From: Zea mays
Lineage: Eukaryota > Streptophyta > Magnoliopsida > Poales > Poaceae
NCBI RefSeq assembly: GCF_902167145.1
Contig: NC_050099.1
Span: forward strand, 59,290,942 to 59,354,941
Direction of reading: 5' to 3'
Length of the DNA stretch: 64,000 nt
A program made the translations under genes and the position numbers. Shown piece by piece: positions 10,534 to 20,141 of the stretch; position 1 is the first letter of the stretch, and every line of letters begins with the position of its first letter. The notes beneath the pieces are model-generated. The model had not been told where the DNA came from. It made no database searches and was given only the letters and a program-made list of their open reading frames with translations.

Positions 10534-13500
10534 AAGGGATTTTTTGGAACAGCAGAGGTCTGGGAGACTTGGCTAAACACAATTTTTTGTCCAATTTTTC
10601 TAAAGAACAACGACTCAACTTCATTGCTATTATGGAAACGGGTAGAAGTGTCTTCTCGGATTCAACTTTGAGACACTTGTGTGGTGGAGTTGATTTCTTA
10701 TGGCACTCTATGCCACCAAGGGGGAGATCAGGAGGTATGCTCTTAGGTGTAAATCCTAGCGTTTTTGATATTGGAGCTATAGACGAGGGAGACTTTTACT
10801 GTAAATTCCGCCTTAGAAATAAAACTGATGGCTTCATTTGGGCCCTTTTTGCGGTATACGGCCCAGCACAGGATGATCTTAAGAGCATGTTCCTAACTGA
10901 AATGGCAAGAGCGTGTGGTACAGAGCCTCACCCTTTTATCATAGGAGGTGATTTCAACATTATGAGACGACCAGAAGACAAAAATAATAACAACTTTAAT
11001 TACCGATGGCCTAATTTATTCAATGCGGTCATAGAGAGTCTGGAGCTAAGGGAAATAGAAATGACGGGTCGACAGTACACCTGGTCAAATGACTTAGACC
11101 CACCAACGTTTGAGAAGTTGGATAGGGTGTTGATGAGTCCAGAATGGGATATTAAATTTCCAAATGTTACTGTACAGGCCCTTGATCGAACCCGGTCGGA
11201 TCACACGCCACTTTTAATAAATGGCAAAGTAACTGCTTCGACGGGTAACCACACCTTGTTTAAATTTGAGCAAAGCTGGTTAATTAGAGATGATTTTCAT
11301 GATATGGTTTCCTCTATCTGGGATCAGGAAACGAAAGGATACACTGCCATAGAAAAATGGCAGAATAAAATACGGGCTGTACGCCAGCACCTCAGAGGGT
11401 GGGCAAAAAACACAGCTGGAACAATGAAGAAGGAAAAAATTAAACTTACTAATTTAATTGAAGATCTGGATAAAAAGGCAGAGGTTATTCGCCTATCGCC
11501 TAATGAACTAGCTTTGAAAGCCTATATTCATGAACGACTGGCTTGCATTCTAAGAGAGGAGGAAATTCGTTTATTCCAAAGAGCCAAGGTTAAGCACCTG
11601 CTTGAAGGTGATGATAATACGAAATACTTCCAGTTAGTGGCGAATGGCAAACATCGGAAACAGAAGATATACAGTCTAGAAGATGATTCCGGTACAAGTA
11701 TAGTAGATGAGGAGGAGCTCAAAAGATACATTACTAGCTATTACAAAGGTTTATTTGGTAAACCGGAATTTACCTCTATTGAATTGGAGGAATCTATTAC
11801 CAATGATATCACACAAGTTTCAGATGAGGAGAATGAAATTTTAACTGCGCCATTTTCCATGGAGGAAGTCCGGAAGGCGGTTTTCCAAATGGAGCATAAT
11901 AAGGCTCCGGGGCCGGATGGTTTCCCAGTTGAATTCTTTCAAGTTTTCTGGGAAGTTATTAAAAGTGATTTAATGGCTCTGTTTGAGGACTTCCATAATA
12001 ATTCTTTGCCGGTGTATAGACTAAACTTTGGAGTTATTACGTTAATTCCTAAGAAAGAGATTGCTTTGAAAATCCAGGAATATAGACCTATATGTTTGCT
12101 AAATGTGAGTTTTAAAATTATCACTAAAGTACTCACAAACAGAATAGGCATGGTGGCAGATCGAATTATTAAACCCTCTCAGACTGCGTTTATGCCTGGC
12201 CGTAACATTCTTGAAGGGGTGATTGTTTTGCATGAGTCTATACATGAGTTACACAGGAAAAACTTAGATGGAATTATTCTCAAGTTAGACTTCGAGAAAG
12301 CATATGATAAGGTGAAGTGGAAGTTCCTTCAGCAAGCTATGTGCATGAAGGGTTTCTCGCCGAAATGGTGTACATGGATCCAAAGTATCGTCTCCAAAGG
12401 TCATGTGGGGGTTAGAGTTAATGACGACATTGGCCCCTTTTTCTCAACACACAAGGGACTACGTCAAGGGGATCCTTTATCACCAATTCTATTTAACATT
12501 GTAGCTGATATGTTGGCAGTGCTTTTCGCTAGAGCGAATGAGGAACATCAATTCAGTGGAATTATACCGCACTTGATTGACGGAGGTTTATCTATCCTTC
12601 AATATGCAGATGATACGGTGGTGTTTCTGGATCATAACATCGAACATGCCAAGAATGTAAAACTGCTTCTAACTGCGTTTGAACAAATGTCCGGCCTTAA
12701 GATAAACTTTCACAAAAGTGAACTTTTCTGTTATGGGATGGCTAAAGATTGTGAGTCCCAGTACTCACAACTCTTTGGTTGCGACGTAGGCACAATGCCT
12801 TTCAAGTACCTTGGGATTCCTATGACCCACCGAAGATTGAGAAATAGTGAGTGGCGTTGTGTCGTTGACCGGTTTGAGTCGAGACTTAGTAATTGGAAAG
12901 CCAAATTCTTGTCTTCAGGGGGGCGGCTGGTTTTGATTAATTCTGTCTTAAGTAGCCTACCCATTTTCATGATGTCTTTCTTCGAAATCCCGACTGGTGT
13001 GCTACAGAAGCTAGATGCTATTCGGTCCAGATTCTTTTGGCAAGGAGGACATCATAAAAAGAAATATAGACTAGCCAAATGGGAAATCATTTGTCAACCT
13101 AAAGAGATAGGTGGGCTGGGAGTCGCCAATCTTGACATTAAGAACATTTGTTTACTCAGCAAATGGCTTTTTAAATTACTCAATGGAGATGGTGTGTGGC
13201 AACAACTATTAAGAAACAAATACTTGAGAGACAAATCCCTAACACAAGCTGTCAGAAAACCGGGTGATTCTCATTTCTGGGCCGGTCTAATGAACGTCAA
13301 GGACAAATTCCTCAAGTGGGGTTATTTTAAGGTGGGGAACGGACAAGCAACAAGATTCTGGAAAGATAAATGGCTTAATAATTCTCCTCTTAGTGAGCAA
13401 TTCCCAAACCTTTTTAATATAGTACGCAATAAGACCTCGCTGGTTGCAGAAGTGTTGTCACGTGAAAATCTAAATCTTTCTTTCCGGAGATCCATTGTTG

Positions 13501-14207
13501 GAATTAAGCTTGTAGAATGGCAAACCATGATACACTTACTGGCTACGGTTAATCTGACTCCGGTGAGGGACACTTTCGTGTGGACAGCTCATAGGAATGG
13601 GGCTTTCTCAACCAGATCCATGTATTATAATTTAATTAGTATCCCCAATTATAATCGTGGATGTTTGCTTTGGAAGTTAAAATTACCCCTTAAGATTAAG
13701 ATTTTCCTTTGGTATCTAGGTAGGGGGCTAATCCTAACCAAAGACAACTTAGCCAAACGTAGATGGCGAGGAAGTCCGAAGTGCAGTTTTTGTAACCAGA
13801 ACGAGAACATACAACATCTTTTCTTTGATTGCTACATAGCTAAAACTGTTTGGAGAATTATTTATTTTACTTTAAAAATAGACCCACCCGTTAATATTAA
13901 TCATATTATGGGGGACTGGGAATCCAACAAAGGTTGTATGCATAAAAAGCTACTTCTTTCTGGCGTTGCAGCTTTGTTTTGGTCGATTTGGCTTTGCCGT
14001 AATGATGTGGTGTTTAATCATAACCATATACCATCAATTATACAGGTGATTTTCAGAGGTACACATTGGTTCAGATTTTGGAGACTCCTACAGAAGGAAG
14101 AAACACAACAGCAAATCCATGTTGTGTGTCAGTCTTTGGAGGTGGTGGCCATGGAGGTCTTCGCGAGCCACGGGTGGCGGTCTAATTCAAGGATTGACGC
14201 GGTTTAG
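10530..14207 (+). CDS. LINE ORF2, APE endonuclease and reverse transcriptase
   Basis: 1225 residues, no stop or frameshift. The N-terminal AP-type endonuclease (about 1-230) keeps its catalytic set: WNSRG, METG, GGDFN and the terminal SDH (RSDHTPLL). RT lies at about residues 450-750, with NKAPGPDGFP, EYRPICLLN, FMPGRNILEG, KLDFEKAYDKV, GLRQGDPLSP and catalytic YADD (QYADDTVVF). A C-terminal zf-RVT zinc motif (CSFCNQNENIQHLFFDC) is near residue 1090. It nicks target DNA and primes reverse transcription on it. The start overlaps the ORF1 stop by four bases. All catalytic residues visible are retained, so the copy may be competent. Confidence 0.95.
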   Translation: MKGIFWNSRGLGDLAKHNFLSNFSKEQRLNFIAIMETGRSVFSDSTLRHLCGGVDFLWHSMPPRGRSGGMLLGVNPSVFDIGAIDEGDFYCKFRLRNKTDGFIWALFAVYGPAQDDLKSMFLTEMARACGTEPHPFIIGGDFNIMRRPEDKNNNNFNYRWPNLFNAVIESLELREIEMTGRQYTWSNDLDPPTFEKLDRVLMSPEWDIKFPNVTVQALDRTRSDHTPLLINGKVTASTGNHTLFKFEQSWLIRDDFHDMVSSIWDQETKGYTAIEKWQNKIRAVRQHLRGWAKNTAGTMKKEKIKLTNLIEDLDKKAEVIRLSPNELALKAYIHERLACILREEEIRLFQRAKVKHLLEGDDNTKYFQLVANGKHRKQKIYSLEDDSGTSIVDEEELKRYITSYYKGLFGKPEFTSIELEESITNDITQVSDEENEILTAPFSMEEVRKAVFQMEHNKAPGPDGFPVEFFQVFWEVIKSDLMALFEDFHNNSLPVYRLNFGVITLIPKKEIALKIQEYRPICLLNVSFKIITKVLTNRIGMVADRIIKPSQTAFMPGRNILEGVIVLHESIHELHRKNLDGIILKLDFEKAYDKVKWKFLQQAMCMKGFSPKWCTWIQSIVSKGHVGVRVNDDIGPFFSTHKGLRQGDPLSPILFNIVADMLAVLFARANEEHQFSGIIPHLIDGGLSILQYADDTVVFLDHNIEHAKNVKLLLTAFEQMSGLKINFHKSELFCYGMAKDCESQYSQLFGCDVGTMPFKYLGIPMTHRRLRNSEWRCVVDRFESRLSNWKAKFLSSGGRLVLINSVLSSLPIFMMSFFEIPTGVLQKLDAIRSRFFWQGGHHKKKYRLAKWEIICQPKEIGGLGVANLDIKNICLLSKWLFKLLNGDGVWQQLLRNKYLRDKSLTQAVRKPGDSHFWAGLMNVKDKFLKWGYFKVGNGQATRFWKDKWLNNSPLSEQFPNLFNIVRNKTSLVAEVLSRENLNLSFRRSIVGIKLVEWQTMIHLLATVNLTPVRDTFVWTAHRNGAFSTRSMYYNLISIPNYNRGCLLWKLKLPLKIKIFLWYLGRGLILTKDNLAKRRWRGSPKCSFCNQNENIQHLFFDCYIAKTVWRIIYFTLKIDPPVNINHIMGDWESNKGCMHKKLLLSGVAALFWSIWLCRNDVVFNHNHIPSIIQVIFRGTHWFRFWRLLQKEETQQQIHVVCQSLEVVAMEVFASHGWRSNSRIDAV

Positions 14208-14349
14208 TGTTTGTGTTCTTATATTCCATAGCATGTTTTAAGTTGAAGTTTGTTTGATTCACAAACTGTTGAGATGATGTATTATTTGAGCTGTATGGCT
14301 GTATGCATGAACATGCAAAAGGCCGGAATGATATTTCCATTTCCAAAAA
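14208..14349 (+). other. LINE 3' UTR and short A-tail
   Basis: AT-rich non-coding sequence ending TTTCCATTTCCAAAAAA directly against the right target duplication. The A-run of six is short for an L1 tail. Confidence 0.75.
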
Positions 14350-14358
14350 ATGTAACTG
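14350..14358 (+). repeat. Target site duplication, right side of the LINE
   Basis: ATGTAACTG, identical to 6840-6848. Confidence 0.9.
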
Positions 14359-14432
14359 TTGTGTACGTGAATAACTGATCCTGGCACGTACGTGGTTCGC
14401 ATTCGGTTTGCCTTCTAAAACCGGGTGTGACA
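14359..14432 (+). repeat. 3' LTR of copy A, part 2
   Basis: It resumes the LTR at TTGTGTACGTGAAT and ends CTTCTAAAACCGGGTGTGACA, matching the LTR end of copy B (56406 and 63449, minus). The five bases after it, CCACC (14433-14437), should be the target duplication; the partner is outside the window. Confidence 0.88.
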
Positions 14433-15434
14433 CCACCACAGCTTGACCGCTAGACCAACCCAAGTCTTCTTCTGCACTTGTCACGTCAAAAAATGTTGTT
14501 TGGTGTCTAGTTGCCCAAACCCTATCAAGGCCATGTTTCTTTCCATAGATCCTCCCAAATCTTCATAACCTTTCTAGTGCTCATCCTAATCGATCTCATG
14601 CGACTACCTCTTCTTTCACCTAGATCTGGTAATCCTTTTTCTTGGGAATCATGTTGACTTTATCATCTGAATCTCGGGATCCCCTATTGATCCTGCCCTG
14701 TTATCTTGTTATCTTCTATAACCCGTTCTCAAGTATCGGATGTTGATCTGCCTAAATCTCTCAATTCTAATAATGCTCATACTCGTTCTCTGAGGATCAT
14801 GACGCTGTTTTATCGATTCTATCTCTAAGCAGTGTATCCATTTGGTTCAATGGATGTTGCTATTATCTTTGGATCTCTCATGTCTCTAAAAGCTTATCAA
14901 TCTTGATCTCATGGTTGGTTCCCCTCATATCCACTCTCGTATAAATCTCTGACCTGATAATCTCCGTATTAATCATAAAATAATTCTCTGAGTTGAAGAA
15001 AGTTCTTATGTGATGCTCTTTTGCCAGCAATCTCTGCTTCAATTCTGATCACATTCTTATTTTCTGGGCCATACTCTCATGGGCTCCATCTATTTGTGTC
15101 ACGTGGTTTTCTCATTGGTTATGTTTAGTAATGGTGTGCGACTAAACGACTGATGGTGCCGCGACGAAACCGAGAGCCTACTATGGTGCACACATGGTTG
15201 AGCTTCTCGGCACGCGCTGGTATCGCAGTTAATAGTCATGATCCATTACGAGACCATACTGATGTGCTATCTTTTGTGGACACTCTCTCAGAATGACCGC
15301 TGCATTTTGTCTCGATATGTCGCGATATTCTAACCAAATCTATCTTCAGTATCTTGTCAGATCCCATCTTATGAATTTGCGTCTATCTTCAGTCTGGGAG
15401 TTACATGCTTCTCCACCCTTGAATATCCTCATTC
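14433..15434 (+). other. Non-coding internal region of the giant-LTR element
   Basis: About 1 kb without a supported reading frame; ATCTC/GATCT-rich sequence. No gag, protease, RT or integrase motif is seen on either strand. Confidence 0.55.
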
Positions 15435-15471
15435 GAATCTCGGGACGAGATTCTTTTTAAGGGGGGAAGGC
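15435..15471 (+). promoter_or_regulatory. Hairpin plus polypurine tract of the giant-LTR element
   Basis: GAATCTCG (15435-15442) and CGAGATTC (15446-15453) form a perfect stem with loop GGA. TTTTTAAGGGGGGAAGGC then leads directly into the LTR. It has the same arrangement as 4571-4608. Confidence 0.78.
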
Positions 15472-16214
15472 TGTGACACCCCAGGTGTCAGTTTTGTGTT
15501 ACGTCGCGAGATTTATCCTAATCTCGGATGATCAGTAAAAATTTCTATTTCTCGATCGTGCCTATCTCTGTTTATCAGGCTTTCTCTTGGAAGTTCACCA
15601 AATTCAGAGATTATCGATCGCGAGAAACAACCAATTTTTGAGCGTGTTAAAACTTTTATCTCTCGGAACGGATGCAGACTCGAAGATCAATCTCGACTCA
15701 TAAATCTCGTCTGAAGCTCATTTAATCAAACTCTCGACGGCTGTTATCTGATCTGAGCCCGAGTTTAATTCCTCGAACGTTGATCTATGTCGGACTATTT
15801 TATCCGAGTCCGTACTTTCACACGGAATACTCAGTATGTCGTCTCTAATCAAATTTATCCGACTCAGCCAAATATCTCATGTCCGAACCGAGTTAAAAAC
15901 CCCGTATCGACAGCAATTTTAAATTGTCACGCTTCGCCTTCTCCGACTAAATCCGAAACCAATCGGTCTCAATTCATGTTGTTCCTAATTTGGCGCGAGG
16001 AATTTTTTTTTCCGAGCGGCGCTAAACAAATCAAACTCTTCGTGCGGATAATCTGTCATTCTGTCCAACCGAGCACCAGCTCGCTCTGTTTTTACACAGA
16101 CGGCCTCCGCGAGAGCATTTTTATTTCGAAAAATAAATTAGCGCAGCCCGATAACGTGTTTGGGCCAGCCCAACCCAGCCCATTTGGCCCACTAAGGAAA
16201 CCCTAACCCTAGCC

Positions 16215-16232
16215 ATCTTCTATAAATAGGGG
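16215..16232 (+). promoter_or_regulatory. TATA box of the giant LTR
   Basis: CTATAAATAGGGG at about 16220, 750 bp into the LTR, at the switch from AT-rich to a C/T-rich leader. This is the probable core promoter for genomic RNA. Confidence 0.7.
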
Positions 16233-17000
16233 TGCTCACTTGGAAATTTTCCAGTCCCACCCCTCAAAAATTTCCAGCCGCCACTCTCTTCTTCCTCCTC
16301 TCCCACACGCACAGCGCTCTCCTCTCCTGTTCATGGCGCAGAGAAGCTCTCTGCCGAGCTGCTCCCATGGCGCCAACCTTCCCTGCGGCGAGCTCCTTCC
16401 TCCAGGCACCCATGCCGCCGAGCTCTCCTTCACGGCGCGGGCGAGCTCCCTCCTCGGCTGCTTCCAGCCCAACTCGGCGCCCTTGCTGCAGGCGAGCAGC
16501 AGGCTCCCTGCTCCACGCGCCCCCAGCCATGGCGTCCTGCTTCCTCCCATGGCGCAGGAGATGCCCCAGCGAGCTCCCTTCCCTTCCCCATGGCTCGAGC
16601 TCGAGTTTCCTCATGGCGCTGCCTCCCTGTCCATGGCGACGCAGCAGCTCCCTCCCATGGCGCCCCCTGCTCTTCCTTCTTGGCGCCCAGAAATTGCAGC
16701 AGCATCTCCCTCCCCCAAACTGCTCTTGCCATGGCCGATTCTTCCCTGCGCCCTACTCTCCCATGGAAATCCAGCAAGAGCCCCATTTCCTCCATGGCCG
16801 GCGCCCCGCGCAGCGCCTCTGCGCGACTCTCCCTCCCCAAACAGCGAGCCCCCTTCCTTGCTGCTCGTCGTGGTGCCCGCCGGCTGTTCGGTAAAATGCG
16901 CAGCAAGCCGCGCGCTGCAGCAGCCCTCCCGTTCGATCTCCACTCCCCTCGTCGCGTGTCGTCGCTCTCGTGCTCGCTGCGCAGCCCCATCCGCGACGCC
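16233..17000 (+). other. GC-rich leader exon of the giant LTR
   Basis: CCATGGCG-type repeats and alanine/proline/serine-rich frames are open on both strands because stop codons are rare in GC-rich DNA. I do not call a protein. The segment ends at GACGCC|GTAAGTCC, a strong 5' splice site, so it behaves like a first exon. Confidence 0.45.
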
Positions 17001-20000
17001 GTAAGTCCTCGGTGAGATTCCTCGCTGCCCTTACTGCTGTCATTTTTTTTGTGCGCGGTAAAACTGTTGAACCGCTGAGTGATGTTAATCGCAGCTAGGC
17101 GTTGCCGCGGAGCCGCGCGCGATGCCTGTTTCGGTGAAGCCCCTAAACTGTGGACGCATGTGCAACGCGAATCCGAGTTTGACAGGTTGATAGATTTATG
17201 ATTTACTATTGATGTGTTTCGATTGATGACATGCATACAAATATGGTGTATATTGATGTTGAATATGTGTGGCTGCGATAGTTATTTTGTACGTCATAAG
17301 AATTGGTCGCAGATGTATTAATTGATTGTTAAAATGCTCGTCGTAAAATATTGTGTTCGCGCGGCAAATTTTAAATAAAGCCTAAAGCATGCTCGGTGAC
17401 TTCCGTAGTCGGCTAATGAGTTAGTCTAATATAATTATATTTTATGTATTCATCGTTGGTGTAGGTCAGAGTAGGTTGAAAATGTAAAATTATGCGACAT
17501 GTTATTGGTGTTTGAAGAAGAGATGTGCAAATAATCAGTTTGGTGTTTCACTCGTCTAGTCGATAAATGTTGTTATAAATAATTGCGCTAAAACTTGGTC
17601 ATAAGAGTGCAGTGGGCACATGGTGTAGGTTGGATGTGATAAGTAGATTGGAAGTGTGGGTTTGTTGAGCACTGTATTGTTGAAAGGGTATATCGAAGTG
17701 CATGGTAGTGGTAATTGCATCAAGTTAATCGGTAGTGTCTCGAGTACACGCCGCCACATGGTTGTATGCGAGACGGGGAAATATAAGGTGTGCTCGACAC
17801 GAAAGTTCGGTCGGTGTAGGTAGAAATTGTCTTGGCTTAATTAGAGAGGTGATGTCATGCCGTAAGTAGTCATCACTTCCTCTACAATTATAAGTCGAGT
17901 CTATACATGTTAGGCGTTCCTTAAATTGTGCTTCACAAATAAGTGTATGATTGTGCTTATGACTTGAATAGATGTCTTCGAGAGAACTAATAGGTTCCTA
18001 AGGCAATTAGGTGTAAGGTGTTTGTAGTGACGCTTTATCCCAAAAGGTGTTAAGTCTGCGCATAAATAAGAGATAAGTGTATTTTGTGTAGTGTGGATTG
18101 ATTTTGAGTGCCTGTGCCGCAAGAAATGAATTACTGCGCGCATAGGCGATGAATGGGTGTGATGAAGTGGTGACATGCTGAAGTAGTCATCGCTTCCCTT
18201 GCGGTTAAGTCCAGGTCGTGTGTAATGATGCTATGTACGTGGTGAATGCATTTGTTAAATGTATGTGATAATTTTAGTGCACTAAATGATTTGGATAAAA
18301 TTTGTAAGTCTATTTGTCAGTCCTCATTTAATTAATTTAACTCTAACAAATGGTGAAGTGTTAGAATAATTCAAGTCTCTAAAAACATGGCAATTCTTGA
18401 ATTATATAGAAGCTGGAATTTAATGATTGCTGTTTTGGGCTGCACACATTGTTTTCGTTGTGCTGTTTGTTTGATAAACCAAATCATGTTTTATGTAGAA
18501 AAGTCATGTAGAAGAGTTGTAGATAACATTATTATCTTGCTTGTACAAAGGTTTGACAGCCATAAACCTGATCGTTTAGGAGTTGTGTTTTTCACAAGCC
18601 CAGCATCTGAATCTGTCGAATTTCAGAACAGATTTCAGAAATTGCAATGGTTGCTTAAGTTAATGTTGAAATTAGTTATTGGTGTTCACAAGAAAGTTGT
18701 AGACAACTCTATTATCTTACTTGTGTTAAAATTTGACAGCCATAGGTCTGACAGTTTAGGAGCTATGCTTTTTACAAATTCAGTAACTGAATCTGTCCAA
18801 ATTCTGTACAGATTTCAGAAACTGCATTGTTTGCTCAATTTAATTTTGCAATCTGTTCATGGTCGTTATAAGAAAGTTGTAGATGCTTTTCTTATCTTGC
18901 TTGTGTTAAAATTTCATAACTAAAGGCCTGACGGTTTAAGAGTTATGAAATTTACAAACTGATTGCTGTGTTCTGTCCACCATCAGAATAAATTTCGAAA
19001 ACTGTGTTGTTTGATTTAGTTAAACATTGAATCACTTCTTAGTGATTATAAATGTTATTTAGTACTTTTGCTGAGCTTTTCAAAAAGTCTTAGATCACTC
19101 TTTTTGGTGGTCTGAAACTTAAGTTATGGATGTTTAAAGTCTGAAGACTGAATCTGTCCAGTTCTGGACAGCACAGCCTTCATAGTGTATTTTACCCTTG
19201 ATACATGTTAAACCAGCCAGTGCTGTTTATAAATAAATTGTAGAACATTTAATTAGCTTTCCAGAAAGTCTAAAATCACTTTGTTTGGATGTCTGAATCT
19301 TCAGTTATGAATTTTTAAAGTCACAAGTCTGAATCTGTCCAAATCTGGACAGCGCTGTTGTGTTAACACCTTTTGACCTTGCTAAGTGTTTAATCATGCT
19401 GTGATGACAATACCAAAGTTGTAAAGCACTTTTCAAGCTTTCTAGAAAGTCCTAGTTTGATATTTTTGGACTAACCATTGAAGAGTTATGATTAAAACAA
19501 GCAACTGCTGTATTGCTGTCCAAAAATTCTGCTAGTGAGATTTTGATTGTTTAGTTCGCCCTTGTCGCTAAAAATGTTTGGTTTGCTCTTAAGTAATGTA
19601 GACTTGCCATAGCTAAGCTAGAGATGACATGTGTGTATTGTTTTATCTGTTTCTTCTTTAGTTGATTGTGATATAGAATTTCCATAGACATTGATGCCTA
19701 TGTCATCGGTTAAACTTGTGTTGGATGCTTTTGTGTGATAAATAGAAGAACTAATGAAAAGCCGTAGCAAATTAAATAAACGCTTGTACTTATGGGGTCG
19801 TAGTTGTGTTGCGTAAATATACAAAATGTTTGTCATCTTTTCGTGGTGTTAACGTTGTGTGCTCGATGATATGTAGTTAGCTAACGCTAGTGTGTGTAGT
19901 TGCTTGTGATGCCTCGCTACTTAGTGTTTAATTCGCTAGCGTGTACTTAAAGTATCTTGTGCTATTTCATTATATTCATACATATGCATCTTGCACCTCA
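17001..20000 (+). other. Intron-like AT-rich interior of the giant LTR
   Basis: Starts with GTAAGT and is AT-rich. Candidate acceptors such as CACCTCATATAG lie near 20004. No protein frame is supported apart from the repeat-driven ORF in the 180-bp array. The intron reading is inference. Confidence 0.35.
18516..19600 (+). repeat. 180-bp degenerate tandem repeat, six monomers
   Basis: The landmark GTTGTAGA/GTTGTAAAG recurs at 18516, 18696, 18876, 19054, 19237 and 19418, a spacing of 178-183 bp. Each monomer also shows AAAGTCT/TTTGACAG, a GTTATG word and CTGAATCTGTCC. The first three monomers are in step with the codon length, which produces a 178-residue repetitive ORF (18387-18923) that I regard as fortuitous. 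Confidence 0.8.
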
Positions 20001-20051
20001 TATAGGACCGAGAGGTGATGATCGTGCAACTGATGTGGTGCCAACCACAAG

Positions 20052-20141
20052 ATGCAGTTGGTGGACGACCTGAAGAATGGACTTAACCAGTGGATGCTCG
20101 TCAAGCGAGTGCCACCCCAGCAAACACAATCTAAGTGTTAA
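20052..20141 (+). other. Small exon-like ORF in the giant LTR
   Basis: 29 codons starting MQLVDDLKNGLNQW and ending at TAA 20139-20141. Composition is gene-like, in contrast to the AT-rich sequence on its left, and it follows a possible splice acceptor. It may be the second exon of the LTR transcript or a captured gene piece. The product is not recognised. Confidence 0.3.

Larger units (their letters stand above)
6849..14349 (+). mobile_element. Full-length L1-type LINE with two intact ORFs
   Basis: A 7.5-kb non-LTR retrotransposon inserted into the copy A LTR. It has a 9-bp target duplication, ORF1, ORF2 with all endonuclease and RT catalytic motifs, and a short terminal A6. Both ORFs are free of stops. 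The 5' end begins with a transporter gene fragment (6849-about 7008) rather than recognisable LINE leader. Order, zinc knuckle and endonuclease type assign it to the plant L1 clade. Confidence 0.93.
1..14432 (+). mobile_element. Chromovirus copy A (Ty3/gypsy, Tekay-like), 3' part
   Basis: The window opens inside the leader ORF of this plus-strand element. In order it shows the leader ORF end, gag-protease-RT-integrase-chromodomain in one frame, a hairpin plus polypurine tract, and a 3' LTR beginning TGTAATGCCC at 4609 and ending in GGTGTGACA at 14432. The LTR is interrupted at 6848 by a LINE. The boundary is confirmed by the minus-strand copy at 56406-64000, whose LTR ends match. The 5' LTR and primer-binding site lie left of the window. 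The chromodomain after integrase places it with chromoviruses; Tekay-like is inferred from LTR size and domain type. It is defective, with two nonsense codons and an RT/RNase H deletion. Confidence 0.9.

Noticed and set aside
16232..17236. Long overlapping ORFs on both strands in the giant LTR leader
   Set aside because: GC-rich leader with several open frames at once, no conserved domain, and it ends at a splice donor; better explained as untranslated leader.
18387..18923. 178-residue ORF with internal peptide repeats
   Set aside because: Created by three in-phase 180-bp monomers; AT-rich, not conserved as protein in the later monomers.
18516..19600. Maize knob 180-bp satellite
   Set aside because: Same period but no recognisable shared words with the knob repeat.
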